Source: Thermus sp. LT1-2-5 (GTDB lineage Bacteria; Deinococcota; Deinococci; Deinococcales; Thermaceae). From it: DNA of 64,000 bases. The notes beneath the pieces are model-generated. The model made no database searches and was not told the origin of the DNA. It was given only the letters and a program-made list of their open reading frames with translations. Of this stretch, positions 8,384-16,608 are shown piece after piece. Every line of letters begins with the position of its first letter. Position 1 is the first letter of the stretch. The stretch lies in contig NZ_BSRG01000006.1 of assembly GCF_040363165.1 (NCBI RefSeq), positions 100,144 through 164,143 of the forward strand. Direction: 5' to 3'. Made by a program: the position numbers and the translations under genes.

Positions 8384-8714
8384 GTGCGGGCGGAGCTTCG
8401 GGCCTACCTGGAGGAGGCGGCGAAGCGGCTGAAGGAAGCCTTCGCTTTGGAAGGGCTCTACCGCTTCGGCTCCCACGCCCGGGGCGCGGCGGAGGCCCGC
8501 TCCGACCTGGACCTCTTGGGGGTGGCGGAAACCTCCCTGCCTAGAGCGCATCGGGCGGGTGTCGGAGCTCCTCCAAGACGCTTTTGCGCCCGTGAAGGCC
8601 TTGGTCCTCACCCCCAAGGAGCTTGCGGAGCGAAAGGCCCTCCCCTTCCTGGCTGGGGTCCTGCGGGAGGCGGTACCCATCTATGAGCCTGGAAAAGCGG
8701 CGCGCCGAGGCTAG
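8384..8714 (+). pseudogene. Frameshifted minimal nucleotidyltransferase (MNT-like)
   Basis: Starting at GTG 8384, the frame encodes a polymerase-beta-like nucleotidyltransferase with YRFGSHARGAAEARSDLDLL, the GS-x-ARG / SDxDL signature. After ETSLP at about 8540 the family-like sequence continues in another frame, from ERIGRVSELLQDAF to a TAG at 8712-8714. A one-base insertion or two-base loss near 8540 would explain this. The undisturbed frame instead ends at 8686 with a low-complexity tail. No HEPN partner follows. It could be a decayed toxin-antitoxin remnant, a sequencing error or a rare programmed shift. It sits 4 nt after the cobC-like stop. Confidence 0.72.
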
Positions 8715-8731
8715 AACGTTGGAGGTGCGCC

Positions 8732-10669
8732 TTGCGGGCTAAGGCCCTTGCGATCTGGGGCACCGGAAGCGGGGTGGGGAAAAGCCTCTTCGCCGCCGGG
8801 CTTCTCCGCCACTTCCGCCGCCTCGGCCTCAAGGCCGCCCCCTTCAAGGCGCAGAACATGGCCAACCACGCCCGGGTGGCCCGGGGCGGGGAGCTGGCCA
8901 CCGCCCAGTGGCTCCAGGCCCTGGCGGCGGGGGTGGAGCCCGAGGTGCGGATGAACCCCATCCTGGTGAAGCCCTTCGGGGAGCAGGGGGCCCAGGTGGT
9001 GGTCCTGGGCCAGGTGGACCCCTTCCTCTCCTCCCTGCCCTGGAGGGAGCGGAAGGCCCACCTGGAGGCGCCCGTGCGGGAGGCCCTGGAGGGCCTCTTG
9101 GCGGAGTACGAGCTCCTGGTGCTGGAGGGGGCGGGAAGCCCGGTGGAGCGGAACCTCTGGCCCGACCTCCCCAACCTCGGCGTGGCGGAGTGGGCCGGGG
9201 CCAAGGCCCTCCTGGTGGCGGACGTGGACCAAGGGGGGGCTTTGGGGGCCCTTTACGGCACCTGGGCCCTTTTGGGGGAGCACCGGGAGAGGCTTGTGGG
9301 CTTCGCCTTCAACAAGTTCCGGGGGGACCTCTCCCTCCTCACCCCCGCCTACCGCCTCCTGGAGGGCTGGACGGGGGTGCCGGTCCTGGGAACCCTTCCC
9401 ATGCTCCCCCTGGAGTTCCCCGAGGAGGATGGGTTCCGCCACCGCCTTAGGGCCGGGGATGGGCCCAAGGTGGCCATCCTCCGCTACCCCCACGCCTCCA
9501 ACCTGGACGAGTTCTGGCCTCTTGCCGAGCTGGCCCGCCCCGTCTACGCCCGAAGCCCCGAGGAGGCGGAAGGGGCCGAGCTCGTGATCCTTCCGGGAAG
9601 CCGCCTCCCCGCCCGGGACCTCCCCTGGCTCCGGGGCTTCCTGCCCCTCCTCCGGCGCCACCTGGAGGCGGGCAGGCCCCTCCTCGCCGTCTGCGGCGGG
9701 GCGGAGATGCTGGCCGAGGCCATCCTGGACGAGGAGGGGGTGGAGGAAAAGGGGTTCTTCCCTGGGCTTGGCCTCCTCCCCTACCGGGTGCGCATGCGCC
9801 GGGAAAAGCGGGTGGAGGGGAAGGAGGTGGCCATAGCGGGGCTCAGTGGGTACTGGGCCCGGCTCAACGGGCTAAGGGTGCGGGGCTACGAGATCCACCA
9901 CGGGGAGGGCCTGCCCCTCTTCCACCAGGAGGGAAGCCTCCTCGCCACCTGGCTCCACGGCCTATTGGAAAACCCCGGGGTGCAACGGGCCCTCTTCGGC
10001 CGGGAGGCGCAGGCCCTGGAAGACGCCCTAGACGCCCTGGCGGACGCCCTCGAGGCCCACCTGGACCTCACCCACCTCCACCGGAGCCTGGGGCTTGCCC
10101 AAGGGGCACCAAAGGGGGTGAGCCCCGGCCTTCCCGACCCGCCCCCTGAGCCCGGCCTCGTCCTCCTCCTGGGAGGGGCAAGAAGCGGCAAGAGCCGCTT
10201 CGCCCAAAGGCTCGCTGGCCCCCACGCCAGCCTCATCGCCACCGCCGAGCCCCGGGACGAGGAGATGGCTACGCGGATCCGCCGCCACCAGGAGGAGCGC
10301 CCCCCCACCTGGGAAACCCTGGAGGAGCCCATCGCCCTGGCGGAAGCCCTAGGGAAGGCCCGCCACCCCACGGTGGTGGTGGACTGCCTTACCCTCTGGG
10401 TGTCCAACCTCCTGGAAAAGGGCCTGGACCCCTTGGCGGAGGCCGAGCGCTTCCTACAGGCAGTACACCGTAGCGGCAAGCGGGTCATCGCCGTGTCCAA
10501 CGAGGTGGGTATGGGCATCGTCCCTGCCCATCCCTTGGCCCGCCGCTACCGCGACCTCCTGGGGGAGGTGAACGCCCGTTTGGCGGAAGCGGCAGAAGCG
10601 GTGTACCTGATGGTGGCGGGCCAAGCCTTGTCCCTCAAGGGGCCTAACCCCGCACCCGACGTCGGTTAG
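8732..10669 (+). CDS. Fused cobyric acid synthase (CobQ) and adenosylcobinamide kinase/guanylyltransferase (CobU)
   Basis: A 645-residue protein starts with TTG at 8732, preceded by GGAGGTG 4 nt upstream; no nearer ATG fits. Residues 1-465 are CobQ: P-loop WGTGSGVGKSLFAAGL, KAQNMANHARV, a class-I glutamine amidotransferase nucleophile in AVCGGAEML (about residue 323), and the histidine segment ATWLHGLL. After a proline-rich linker, residues 478-645 are CobU: LLLGGARSGKSRFAQRLA, VVVDCLTLWVSNLL, AVSNEVGMGIVP. CobQ amidates cobyrinic acid side chains; CobU phosphorylates and guanylylates adenosylcobinamide. These act two steps apart and are usually separate genes. The 3' end overlaps the convergent hera gene by 26 nt. 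Confidence 0.9.
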   Translation: MRAKALAIWGTGSGVGKSLFAAGLLRHFRRLGLKAAPFKAQNMANHARVARGGELATAQWLQALAAGVEPEVRMNPILVKPFGEQGAQVVVLGQVDPFLSSLPWRERKAHLEAPVREALEGLLAEYELLVLEGAGSPVERNLWPDLPNLGVAEWAGAKALLVADVDQGGALGALYGTWALLGEHRERLVGFAFNKFRGDLSLLTPAYRLLEGWTGVPVLGTLPMLPLEFPEEDGFRHRLRAGDGPKVAILRYPHASNLDEFWPLAELARPVYARSPEEAEGAELVILPGSRLPARDLPWLRGFLPLLRRHLEAGRPLLAVCGGAEMLAEAILDEEGVEEKGFFPGLGLLPYRVRMRREKRVEGKEVAIAGLSGYWARLNGLRVRGYEIHHGEGLPLFHQEGSLLATWLHGLLENPGVQRALFGREAQALEDALDALADALEAHLDLTHLHRSLGLAQGAPKGVSPGLPDPPPEPGLVLLLGGARSGKSRFAQRLAGPHASLIATAEPRDEEMATRIRRHQEERPPTWETLEEPIALAEALGKARHPTVVVDCLTLWVSNLLEKGLDPLAEAERFLQAVHRSGKRVIAVSNEVGMGIVPAHPLARRYRDLLGEVNARLAEAAEAVYLMVAGQALSLKGPNPAPDVG

Positions 10670-12179
10670 GTGGAGGCTCGGGCAGGGCCTCCACCCGCCT
10701 GGCCCTTTCCAGCCTGAGCCCCTGCACCTCAGCCAGCCGGGGCAGGTCCTGGGGACGGAGGTCCACGTAGAACCCTTCCTCTCCTTGGGCGATCTTTCCC
10801 ACCTCGAGGCCCTTCTCCTTTAAAAGCGCCACCAGCCGGGGCAGGGTGAGCCTGGGCCCCGTGGCCTTGAAGGTGAGCCAGCCCTCCTCTCCCGTAAGGA
10901 GGCTCTTCTCCTTGGGCGCCCCGCCCAAGAGAAGGGCCATGAGGGCCGCCACCACCTCCACCCGCCCCTCGGCGAAGAGGCGGCCGGCAAAGTCCAGGTA
11001 GGGCTTGTAGTCCCGCTCCGGCACCCGGGCCAGCCGCGCCAAGAGGTGGTGCCACTTGGCCTCCAGGACCTCCTCGGGGGTGGGGGGGTTCACCCGCTTG
11101 AAGGTACGCCCCACCGCCCGCTCCAGCTCGGCGAGTTCCCGCTTCTCCCGGGGGCCGTAGAGGATCACCACCTCGCCCCCCCGCCCGGCCCGCCCGGTCC
11201 GGCCGGAGCGGTGTTGGTAGGTTTCCACCTTGTCGGGCAAGCGGTAGTGGACCACCAGATCCACCTCGGGGATGTCCAGACCCCGCGCCGCCACGTCCGT
11301 GGCCACCAGGATCCGCACCTCCCCCTCGCGGAAGGCCCGCATCACCCGCTCCCGATCCGTCTGGGAAAGGTCCCCGTGGATGGCCCGGGCAGGGTGCCCA
11401 AGGCGCAGAAGCCCCGTGGCCACCTCCTCGGTTTCCGCCTTGGTACGGGTGAAGACGATGGCCCGCTTCGGCGCCTTCACGTAGAGGAGATCGGAAAGGA
11501 GGGCCAGGCGGTCGCTTGGGGCCAGGATGGCCTCCTCCTGGTAGGTGACCCCTTCCTCCCGCACCACGTTGATGACCACGGGGGCCTTCATGTACCGCTC
11601 GGCGAGCCTCCGGGCCCAAGAAGGCAGGGTGGCGGAGAAGAGGAGGGTCTGCCGCTCCGCCGGGGTGGCGGAAAGGATGGCCTCCACCTCCTCCTCAAAG
11701 CCCATGGAAAGCATCTCGTCCGCCTCGTCCAAGACGGCGATGCGCACCTCAGAAAGGTCCAGAGCCCCTTGCTTTAAGTAGTCCAGGGCCCGCCCCGGGG
11801 TAGCCACCACCACGTCCGCTCCCCGGGCCAGCTCCTCTTTTTGCTTGGCGTAGCCGGTACCCCCGTAGACCGCCACCACCTTCAGGTGGGGGGCCACGGC
11901 GCTCACCTCCCCCGCCACTTGGAGGGCCAGTTCCCGGGTGGGGGTGAGGACCAGGGCCCTGGGCTTCCGCCCCCGCACCGGGCTCGGCTCCAGGGCCTGG
12001 GCGATGGGCAGGGCGAAGGCCAGGGTCTTGCCGGTGCCCGTACGGGCCTGGCCGATGAGGTCCTTGCCTTCCAGGGCCAAGGGCAACGCCGCCGCCTGGA
12101 TAGGGGTTGGGGCGGTGATGCCCCGCCGGGCCAAGGCTTCCTGGATCTCTTCCTTCAGGGGAAAGTCTTTGAACTCCAT
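10644..12179 (-). CDS. hera: DEAD-box RNA helicase Hera
   Basis: This 511-residue protein opens with MEFKDFPLK and matches the remembered T. thermophilus Hera in length and sequence. Motifs in order are Q-motif TPIQAAALPLALEGKDL, Walker A ARTGTGKT (about residue 48), PTRELA, DEAD (VLDEADEML), SAT, RGLDIPEVD and HRSGRTGRAG. The last ~150 residues form the Hera dimerisation and RNA-binding region. Hera binds RNase P RNA and 23S hairpin-92-like RNA and acts as an RNA chaperone. A sigma-A promoter lies within the 3' end of moeA, leaving a leader of about 60 nt. Confidence 0.95.
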   Translation of the reverse strand: MEFKDFPLKEEIQEALARRGITAPTPIQAAALPLALEGKDLIGQARTGTGKTLAFALPIAQALEPSPVRGRKPRALVLTPTRELALQVAGEVSAVAPHLKVVAVYGGTGYAKQKEELARGADVVVATPGRALDYLKQGALDLSEVRIAVLDEADEMLSMGFEEEVEAILSATPAERQTLLFSATLPSWARRLAERYMKAPVVINVVREEGVTYQEEAILAPSDRLALLSDLLYVKAPKRAIVFTRTKAETEEVATGLLRLGHPARAIHGDLSQTDRERVMRAFREGEVRILVATDVAARGLDIPEVDLVVHYRLPDKVETYQHRSGRTGRAGRGGEVVILYGPREKRELAELERAVGRTFKRVNPPTPEEVLEAKWHHLLARLARVPERDYKPYLDFAGRLFAEGRVEVVAALMALLLGGAPKEKSLLTGEEGWLTFKATGPRLTLPRLVALLKEKGLEVGKIAQGEEGFYVDLRPQDLPRLAEVQGLRLERARRVEALPEPPPNRRRVRG

Positions 12180-12245
12180 TCTCACTCGCTTCCCGGGCCC
12201 CACCCGCGCCCGAAAAGGAGAGGGGTAAAGCCCGTAAACTTTTTA

Positions 12246-12274
12246 AGTCTAGTGAACTAGAGCACGAATGTCAA
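12246..12274 (-). promoter_or_regulatory. Sigma-A promoter of hera
   Basis: On the minus strand TTGACA (12274-12269), a 17-nt spacer and TAGACT (12251-12246) form a near-consensus promoter. The -35 lies inside the last codons of moeA. A perfect 6-bp inverted repeat with a 2-nt centre (TCTAGT-GA-ACTAGA, 12248-12261) overlaps the -10 and could be an operator. Confidence 0.75.
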
Positions 12275-13471
12275 GGGAAGGACCTCCACCTCCGCACCCT
12301 CGGGGGCGTCCTGGTCCGGGGGGAGGACCACCAGGGCGTTGCCGAAGGCCATGGAGCGGAGGACGCCGCTACTTTGGTTGCCCGTGGTGCGCACCGCAAG
12401 CCCCCCCTCAAAGGAGAGCACCCCCCGGCGGAAGACCTTCTTGCCCTTGGCCCCCTTAAAGGGGGTAAGGGCTTTGGCCTTGAGGGGGCGGTACGGGGGG
12501 TCATTGCGCCGTTGGAGCCGGAAGAGGAAGGGCCTGCCGTAGAGGAAGAAGGTGACCATGCTGGACACGGGGTTTCCCGGAAGGCCCAAAACCGGGAGCT
12601 CCCCAAGCCGGGCCAGGAGCAGGGGCCCCCCAGGCTGTTGCTTCACCTTCCAGAAGACCACCTCGCCCCGCTCCTCCAAGACCCTCCGCACCACGTCGTA
12701 TTCCCCCATGGAAACCCCGCCCGAGGTGAGGAGGAGGTCCAAGGGCCCCGCCCCCTCCAGCCGGGCCAGAACCTCCTCAGGGCGGTCCGCCACCTTGCCC
12801 AGGAGGACGGGCTCGGCTCCCGCCTCGAGGACCAACCCCAACAGGCTGTAGGCGTTGGAGTTGTACACCCCGCCAAAGGGCAAGGCCTCCCCCGGCTCCA
12901 CCACCTCGTCCCCCGTGGAGAGGATCCCCACCCTGGGCCGGCGGAAGACCTTTAAGCGAGGGTAGCCCATGGCCGCCGCCAGGCCGAGCCTCCCGGGGGT
13001 GAGGAGGTCGCCCCGCCGCAGGTAAACCTCCCCCCGCTTCAGGTCGTCCCCCTTGGGCCTGATGTCCTTGGGGCTCGCCGGGGCGAAGAGGAGGACGTGG
13101 TCCCCTTCCCGCCTGGTGTCCTCCACCCGCACCAGGGCGTCGGCCCCGGAGGGAAGCGGAGCCCCCGTGTAGACCGCCACCGCCTCCTTCTCCCCGACCC
13201 TTCCCGCAAAAGGCCTGCCCGCCGGGGCTTCGCCGATGACCCTCAGGCGCACGGGGTTTTCCGGGGAAGCCCCAAGGGTATCCCGCTCCCGACAGGCGTA
13301 GCCGTCTATGGCGGTGTCGTCCTGGTCCGGGTGGTCCACCAAGGAGGCCAGGTCCTCGGCCAGGACCCGGCCGTAGGCCTCCCGCAAGGGAAGCTCCTCC
13401 ACCCCTAGCTCCCCTCGAGCCTCCGCCAAAACCAGCTCTAAGGCTTCCTCCACGCTAAGGTTCGTGCGCAT
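12257..13471 (-). CDS. moeA: Molybdopterin molybdotransferase MoeA
   Basis: A 404-residue MoeA: N-terminal LSVEEALELVL, then DHPDQDDTAIDGYA (the conserved DxxAxDGYA-type segment), VYTGAPLPSGADALVRVED near residue 98, GILSTGDEVVEPGE near residue 175, LLTSGGVSMGEYDVVRRVL near residue 235 and LPGNPVSSMVTF near residue 280. It inserts molybdate into adenylylated molybdopterin. ATG 13471 is selected because TAGACT lies 7 nt upstream and contains the stop codon of the upstream subtilase gene. No other molybdenum-cofactor gene is nearby. Confidence 0.92.
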   Translation of the reverse strand: MRTNLSVEEALELVLAEARGELGVEELPLREAYGRVLAEDLASLVDHPDQDDTAIDGYACRERDTLGASPENPVRLRVIGEAPAGRPFAGRVGEKEAVAVYTGAPLPSGADALVRVEDTRREGDHVLLFAPASPKDIRPKGDDLKRGEVYLRRGDLLTPGRLGLAAAMGYPRLKVFRRPRVGILSTGDEVVEPGEALPFGGVYNSNAYSLLGLVLEAGAEPVLLGKVADRPEEVLARLEGAGPLDLLLTSGGVSMGEYDVVRRVLEERGEVVFWKVKQQPGGPLLLARLGELPVLGLPGNPVSSMVTFFLYGRPFLFRLQRRNDPPYRPLKAKALTPFKGAKGKKVFRRGVLSFEGGLAVRTTGNQSSGVLRSMAFGNALVVLPPDQDAPEGAEVEVLPLTFVL

Positions 13472-13478
13472 ACCCAAA

Positions 13479-13484
13479 AGTCTA
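13479..13484 (-). promoter_or_regulatory. Putative leaderless -10 of moeA overlapping a stop codon
   Basis: On the minus strand TAGACT is followed by 7 nt and the moeA ATG. The first three bases, TAG, are the stop codon of the subtilase gene, so termination of one gene and the -10 of the next share bases. Confidence 0.5.
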
Positions 13485-14831
13485 AGGGAGCCGCAAAGCC
13501 CCTGCTCCCACCGCCTCAGGAGGATAGGGAAGGGGCCGGGCCCAAGCCTTCAAAAGATCCTCGTATCCCTTGGGGTCCATACCCGGCCTCTCCTCCATCA
13601 GAAGGGCCAAAGCACCCGCAACCCAAGGCGCGGCAAAGGAGCTTCCTCGGCACACCGCCCCCACCCCGCCCGGCCCCCGGCAGGCCACCCCCTCCCCTGG
13701 AGCGAGGAGGTCCAGGTACGCACCCCAGGTGCTGAAGGGAGCAGGCCCTTCTAAGCGCGCATCCAACGCCCCCACGGCCAAAAGCCCAGGCAGATCCAAG
13801 GCAGCGGGGTAGTGGGCCGGCCCCTGGGGCCCCTGGTTGCCTCCCGCCGCCACCACCCCCACCCCCTCCGCCAAGGCCCGGCGCAACACAGCCTCCAGAA
13901 CCTCCACCGGCGTCTCCCCGCCCAGGCTCAGGTTGAGGACTAGGGGTCTAGGCCCCGCCAAGGCGTAGCACACCCCCTGGACCACGCGGCTCGCCCGACA
14001 CACCCCCCGCTCGTCGCACACCCTTAGGGGCAGGATCCTGGCCTCCGGCGCCACCTCCAAAACCAAGGAGGCCACCTGCGTGCCGTGTCCACCGGGAAAG
14101 CCGTCCTGGGGAAGGGGATCGCCCTCCACGAAATCGTATCCCGGCAGGAAGCGTCCCCCGGGGAAGGGCTCTACCCCTGTATCCAGTACCGCCACGGTCA
14201 CGCCCCCTCCCCGAACACCCCTAGCCCAAAAGCCCCTCGCCCCGGCGATCCCCGCCCCTTCCTGGTCCAAGGACCAAAGGCTTTCCGGATCCGCCTTGTA
14301 CGCGGGGTCTTGAGCCTCGAGGGCCTCCAGGGCCAAACCCAGGGGAAGGCCCTCCACCCTAAGCCGATAAAGCCGCAGACCACACTCCCCTAGGCGCTGC
14401 TCCTCCACCACCTGGAACCCTGGGGGCAGGCGGAGGGGCTTCTCCTCCGGTAGGAAGAGAAGGGCCTCCTCCCGCACCACCCGGCCCAGGACCACAAGCT
14501 CCGCCTCCACCGCAGGGCTTCCCCGGGCCACAACCCGTCTTTTCCCTCCGGGCACCTGGGGGACGCGGAAGCGCACCTCCCCGGGCCGCCGTTCCACCAC
14601 GGGCGCCTCCACGCCGTCCACGGTGACCCGAACCCTTTCCGGGGAAATGTCCCCGATGCCGAAGCGCACCTCCTCGCCCACCAAAGCCCTGCGCGGATGG
14701 AGGACCCCCGGGGGAAGGGGTGTGGCGCTTTCCCTAAGAAGGCCCAGGGTAAAGAGAAGGGCACCACCCAAAAGGAGCAACAGCCCTCCCACCAGGCCCC
14801 AGGGCATCTCGGGTGCAGGCTTAGTCTCCAT
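13482..14831 (-). CDS. Membrane-anchored subtilisin-like serine protease (S8)
   Basis: The 449-residue protein has one N-terminal hydrophobic segment (about residues 11-31), a ~150-residue domain of beta-rich character (PGVLHPRRALVGEEVRFGIG, like an IPT-type surface domain), and a C-terminal S8 domain. The catalytic triad is visible: Asp217 in VAVLDTGV, His249 in GGHGTQVAS and Ser398 in GSSFAAPWVAG, with oxyanion Asn332 in AAGGNQG. It should act outside the membrane, tethered or after release. It sits between a BTAD/TPR regulator and moeA. Substrate unknown. Confidence 0.88.
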   Translation of the reverse strand: METKPAPEMPWGLVGGLLLLLGGALLFTLGLLRESATPLPPGVLHPRRALVGEEVRFGIGDISPERVRVTVDGVEAPVVERRPGEVRFRVPQVPGGKRRVVARGSPAVEAELVVLGRVVREEALLFLPEEKPLRLPPGFQVVEEQRLGECGLRLYRLRVEGLPLGLALEALEAQDPAYKADPESLWSLDQEGAGIAGARGFWARGVRGGGVTVAVLDTGVEPFPGGRFLPGYDFVEGDPLPQDGFPGGHGTQVASLVLEVAPEARILPLRVCDERGVCRASRVVQGVCYALAGPRPLVLNLSLGGETPVEVLEAVLRRALAEGVGVVAAGGNQGPQGPAHYPAALDLPGLLAVGALDARLEGPAPFSTWGAYLDLLAPGEGVACRGPGGVGAVCRGSSFAAPWVAGALALLMEERPGMDPKGYEDLLKAWARPLPYPPEAVGAGALRLP

Positions 14832-14837
14832 AGGAGA

Positions 14838-14843
14838 ATTCTA
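14838..14843 (-). promoter_or_regulatory. Putative leaderless -10 of the subtilase gene overlapping a stop codon
   Basis: TAGAAT on the minus strand lies exactly 6 nt before the subtilase ATG (14831). Its TAG is the stop codon of the upstream regulator gene, the same arrangement as at moeA. Confidence 0.5.
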
Positions 14844-16508
14844 CGGCGCGAGGCGAACCATGCGCTCTCGGTACCGCTCAGCAAGGGACTCGTGTCCGAT
14901 CTCTTGCAGGAGGGCCACCGCCTCCTCCAAAAAGGTCCTTTCCCCCCGTAGCTCCCCCAGGTTGGCCAGGACCGCGGCCGTCAGCACCATCTCCCCCGCC
15001 TCCTGGGCCAGGAGAAGGGCCCTGCGGTAGGCTTCCTCCGCCTCCTCCCGTCGCCCCTGGCGGTGGTACAGGGCTCCCAGGTTGTTCCAGGCTCGCCCCA
15101 GAACCTCGAGGCTACCCCCCTCCTCCCCCAGGTCCAGGGCCTCGCGGTAGAGGCTTTCCGCAGCAGCAAAATCGCCGAGCCGCTCCCGGTAGACCCCTAG
15201 GTTGAGAAGCAGCCGGGCCCGGGCCAAGGTTCCCTTAGCCCCCGAAAGGGCCTCCTGGAAGGCCCACTCCACCGCCTCCCTGGCCGCTTGGCCCTCGGCC
15301 AAGGCCAGGGCGCGGTTGCCCAAAGCCCCGGCGTAGCGCTCCTCCTCCCCCTGAGCCAGGAAACGCACCGCCGCCCGAGCAAAGGCTTCCGCCGCCTCCA
15401 GGGGCTTACCCTCCCCGAGGAGCAGGTACCCCCTAAGGTTCCAGGCCTCCGCCGAAACCCCCCTTATGCCCTCCAGGGCCTGCCAGGCCTCCTGGCGCCG
15501 CCCTAGCCGAAAGGCGATGATGCCCTTCAAAAGGCGCACTTCCTCGCTTTCGGGAAGGTCCGCCAAGAGCTCCAGGGCTTCCCGGAAGCGCCCAAGCCGC
15601 TCCAAAGCCCGGACGCGCAACAGGCGAAGGGGGGGAAGGTCAGGAGCGTCCCGCAGAAGGTCCAAGGCAACCTTGGGGTTGCGGGGAAGAAGTGCCTTCG
15701 CCTCCGCCACAAACGCCTCCACCGCCCGCGATAGGTCCTCCCCCCGGAGTAAGGAAGGGGCAAGGCGGTAGAGGTGCACCGCCTCCCGCAGGGGACGCCC
15801 CCGCGCCAGTTCCAGGGCTTCCTCCTGGGCCTCGAGGCTCAAGGGAGGCCTCAGCAAGGGCCTTCCCTTGGCGTCCACAAGGCCTCGGAGCCTCAGGCGG
15901 GCAAGGGTTTCCCCTCCGGGCGTCTCCCCGCCTAGGTATAGGCGGAAAAAGGCCCGCCGCTCCTCCTCGGGCAGAAGGAGCTTATCCAGGCGGGGCAAGC
16001 GAGGCGGTTCAAGAAGCCCAGGCAGGGAAAGGAGGCGCTCCCAAAGGACCTCTGCCTCCTCCACAAAGCCCAAGGCCGCCAGGCCCAAAGCCGCCCGCTT
16101 GACCCCCCGGGCCACCTTCCGCGCCACCTCCTCCCGCTTGCGCCACACCCACTCCTCGAGCTCCTCCGAGAGCTTTAGGGTAAGGCGCTCCAGAAAAGCC
16201 CCGCGGTATAGGCGCAAGGCCTCCTCCACTTTCCCTTCCCTAAGGGCCTGAAACACCAAGGGAAGGTCAAGGTCCACCCGGGCAGCCAAGACCTCCTCCC
16301 CCGTCACCACCCCAAGGGGCCGAAGCTGCACCAAGGCCACGGCCAGGCTGTTGAGGGGGTCCCGGGCTCGAGGCCAAAAGAGCTCCGCCAAATGGCGGCG
16401 CGGCTTGGGCCCCTCCACCGCTAAATAGGCCAACAGGAGCAGGGGCTTCTCCCGGCCAAACCCCACCCCCTCCAGCTCTGGCCCGCCCAGGGTGCGGAGA
16501 AGGCGCAT
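14841..16508 (-). CDS. SARP/BTAD-type transcriptional regulator with TPR repeats
   Basis: A 555-residue protein. Residues 1-75 look like the OmpR-type winged helix of SARP regulators (LLLLAYLAVEGPKPRRHLAELFWP, then a helix with ALVQLR). The following ~100 residues fit a BTAD (bacterial transcriptional activator) domain. Residues 260-555 are tandem TPR-like helices, most regular at the end (AWNNLGALYHRQGRREEAEEAY). Such proteins activate transcription from direct repeats spaced 11 bp or a multiple. Four 11-bp repeats lie just upstream, between this gene and a divergent lipoprotein gene. It heads a block with the subtilase and moeA. The ligand or partner of the TPR part is unknown. Confidence 0.75.
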   Translation of the reverse strand: MRLLRTLGGPELEGVGFGREKPLLLLAYLAVEGPKPRRHLAELFWPRARDPLNSLAVALVQLRPLGVVTGEEVLAARVDLDLPLVFQALREGKVEEALRLYRGAFLERLTLKLSEELEEWVWRKREEVARKVARGVKRAALGLAALGFVEEAEVLWERLLSLPGLLEPPRLPRLDKLLLPEEERRAFFRLYLGGETPGGETLARLRLRGLVDAKGRPLLRPPLSLEAQEEALELARGRPLREAVHLYRLAPSLLRGEDLSRAVEAFVAEAKALLPRNPKVALDLLRDAPDLPPLRLLRVRALERLGRFREALELLADLPESEEVRLLKGIIAFRLGRRQEAWQALEGIRGVSAEAWNLRGYLLLGEGKPLEAAEAFARAAVRFLAQGEEERYAGALGNRALALAEGQAAREAVEWAFQEALSGAKGTLARARLLLNLGVYRERLGDFAAAESLYREALDLGEEGGSLEVLGRAWNNLGALYHRQGRREEAEEAYRRALLLAQEAGEMVLTAAVLANLGELRGERTFLEEAVALLQEIGHESLAERYRERMVRLAP

Positions 16509-16514
16509 GTTCCT

Positions 16515-16520
16515 ATACTA
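16515..16520 (-). promoter_or_regulatory. Putative leaderless -10 of the BTAD regulator gene
   Basis: TAGTAT on the minus strand is followed by 6 nt and the ATG at 16508. The tandem 11-bp repeats begin 10 nt further upstream, covering the -35 region, so the regulator may control its own gene. Confidence 0.55.
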
Positions 16521-16530
16521 CCGCTCCTCT

Positions 16531-16574
16531 ATTCATCCCCTATTCATCCCCCGTTCAGGCCCCATTCACGCCCC
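16531..16574 (+). repeat. Four tandem 11-bp direct repeats, candidate SARP-type operator
   Basis: The units start at 16531, 16542, 16553 and 16564, exactly 11 bp apart: ATTCATCCCCT, ATTCATCCCCC, GTTCAGGCCCC and ATTCACGCCCC. The consensus is RTTCAnsCCCC. SARP-family activators are known to bind direct repeats placed on one face of the helix at 11-bp intervals. The array lies in the 100-bp gap between the divergent BTAD regulator and the lipoprotein gene, which lacks a good -10 of its own. Confidence 0.75.
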
Positions 16575-16608
16575 CTTTGCTCCCCTAAGGGCCGGGAGGT
16601 GATCCCGA

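Noticed and set aside
8384..8686. Intact toxin-antitoxin module
   Set aside because: Only a nucleotidyltransferase remnant with a frame break is present; no HEPN partner gene follows.
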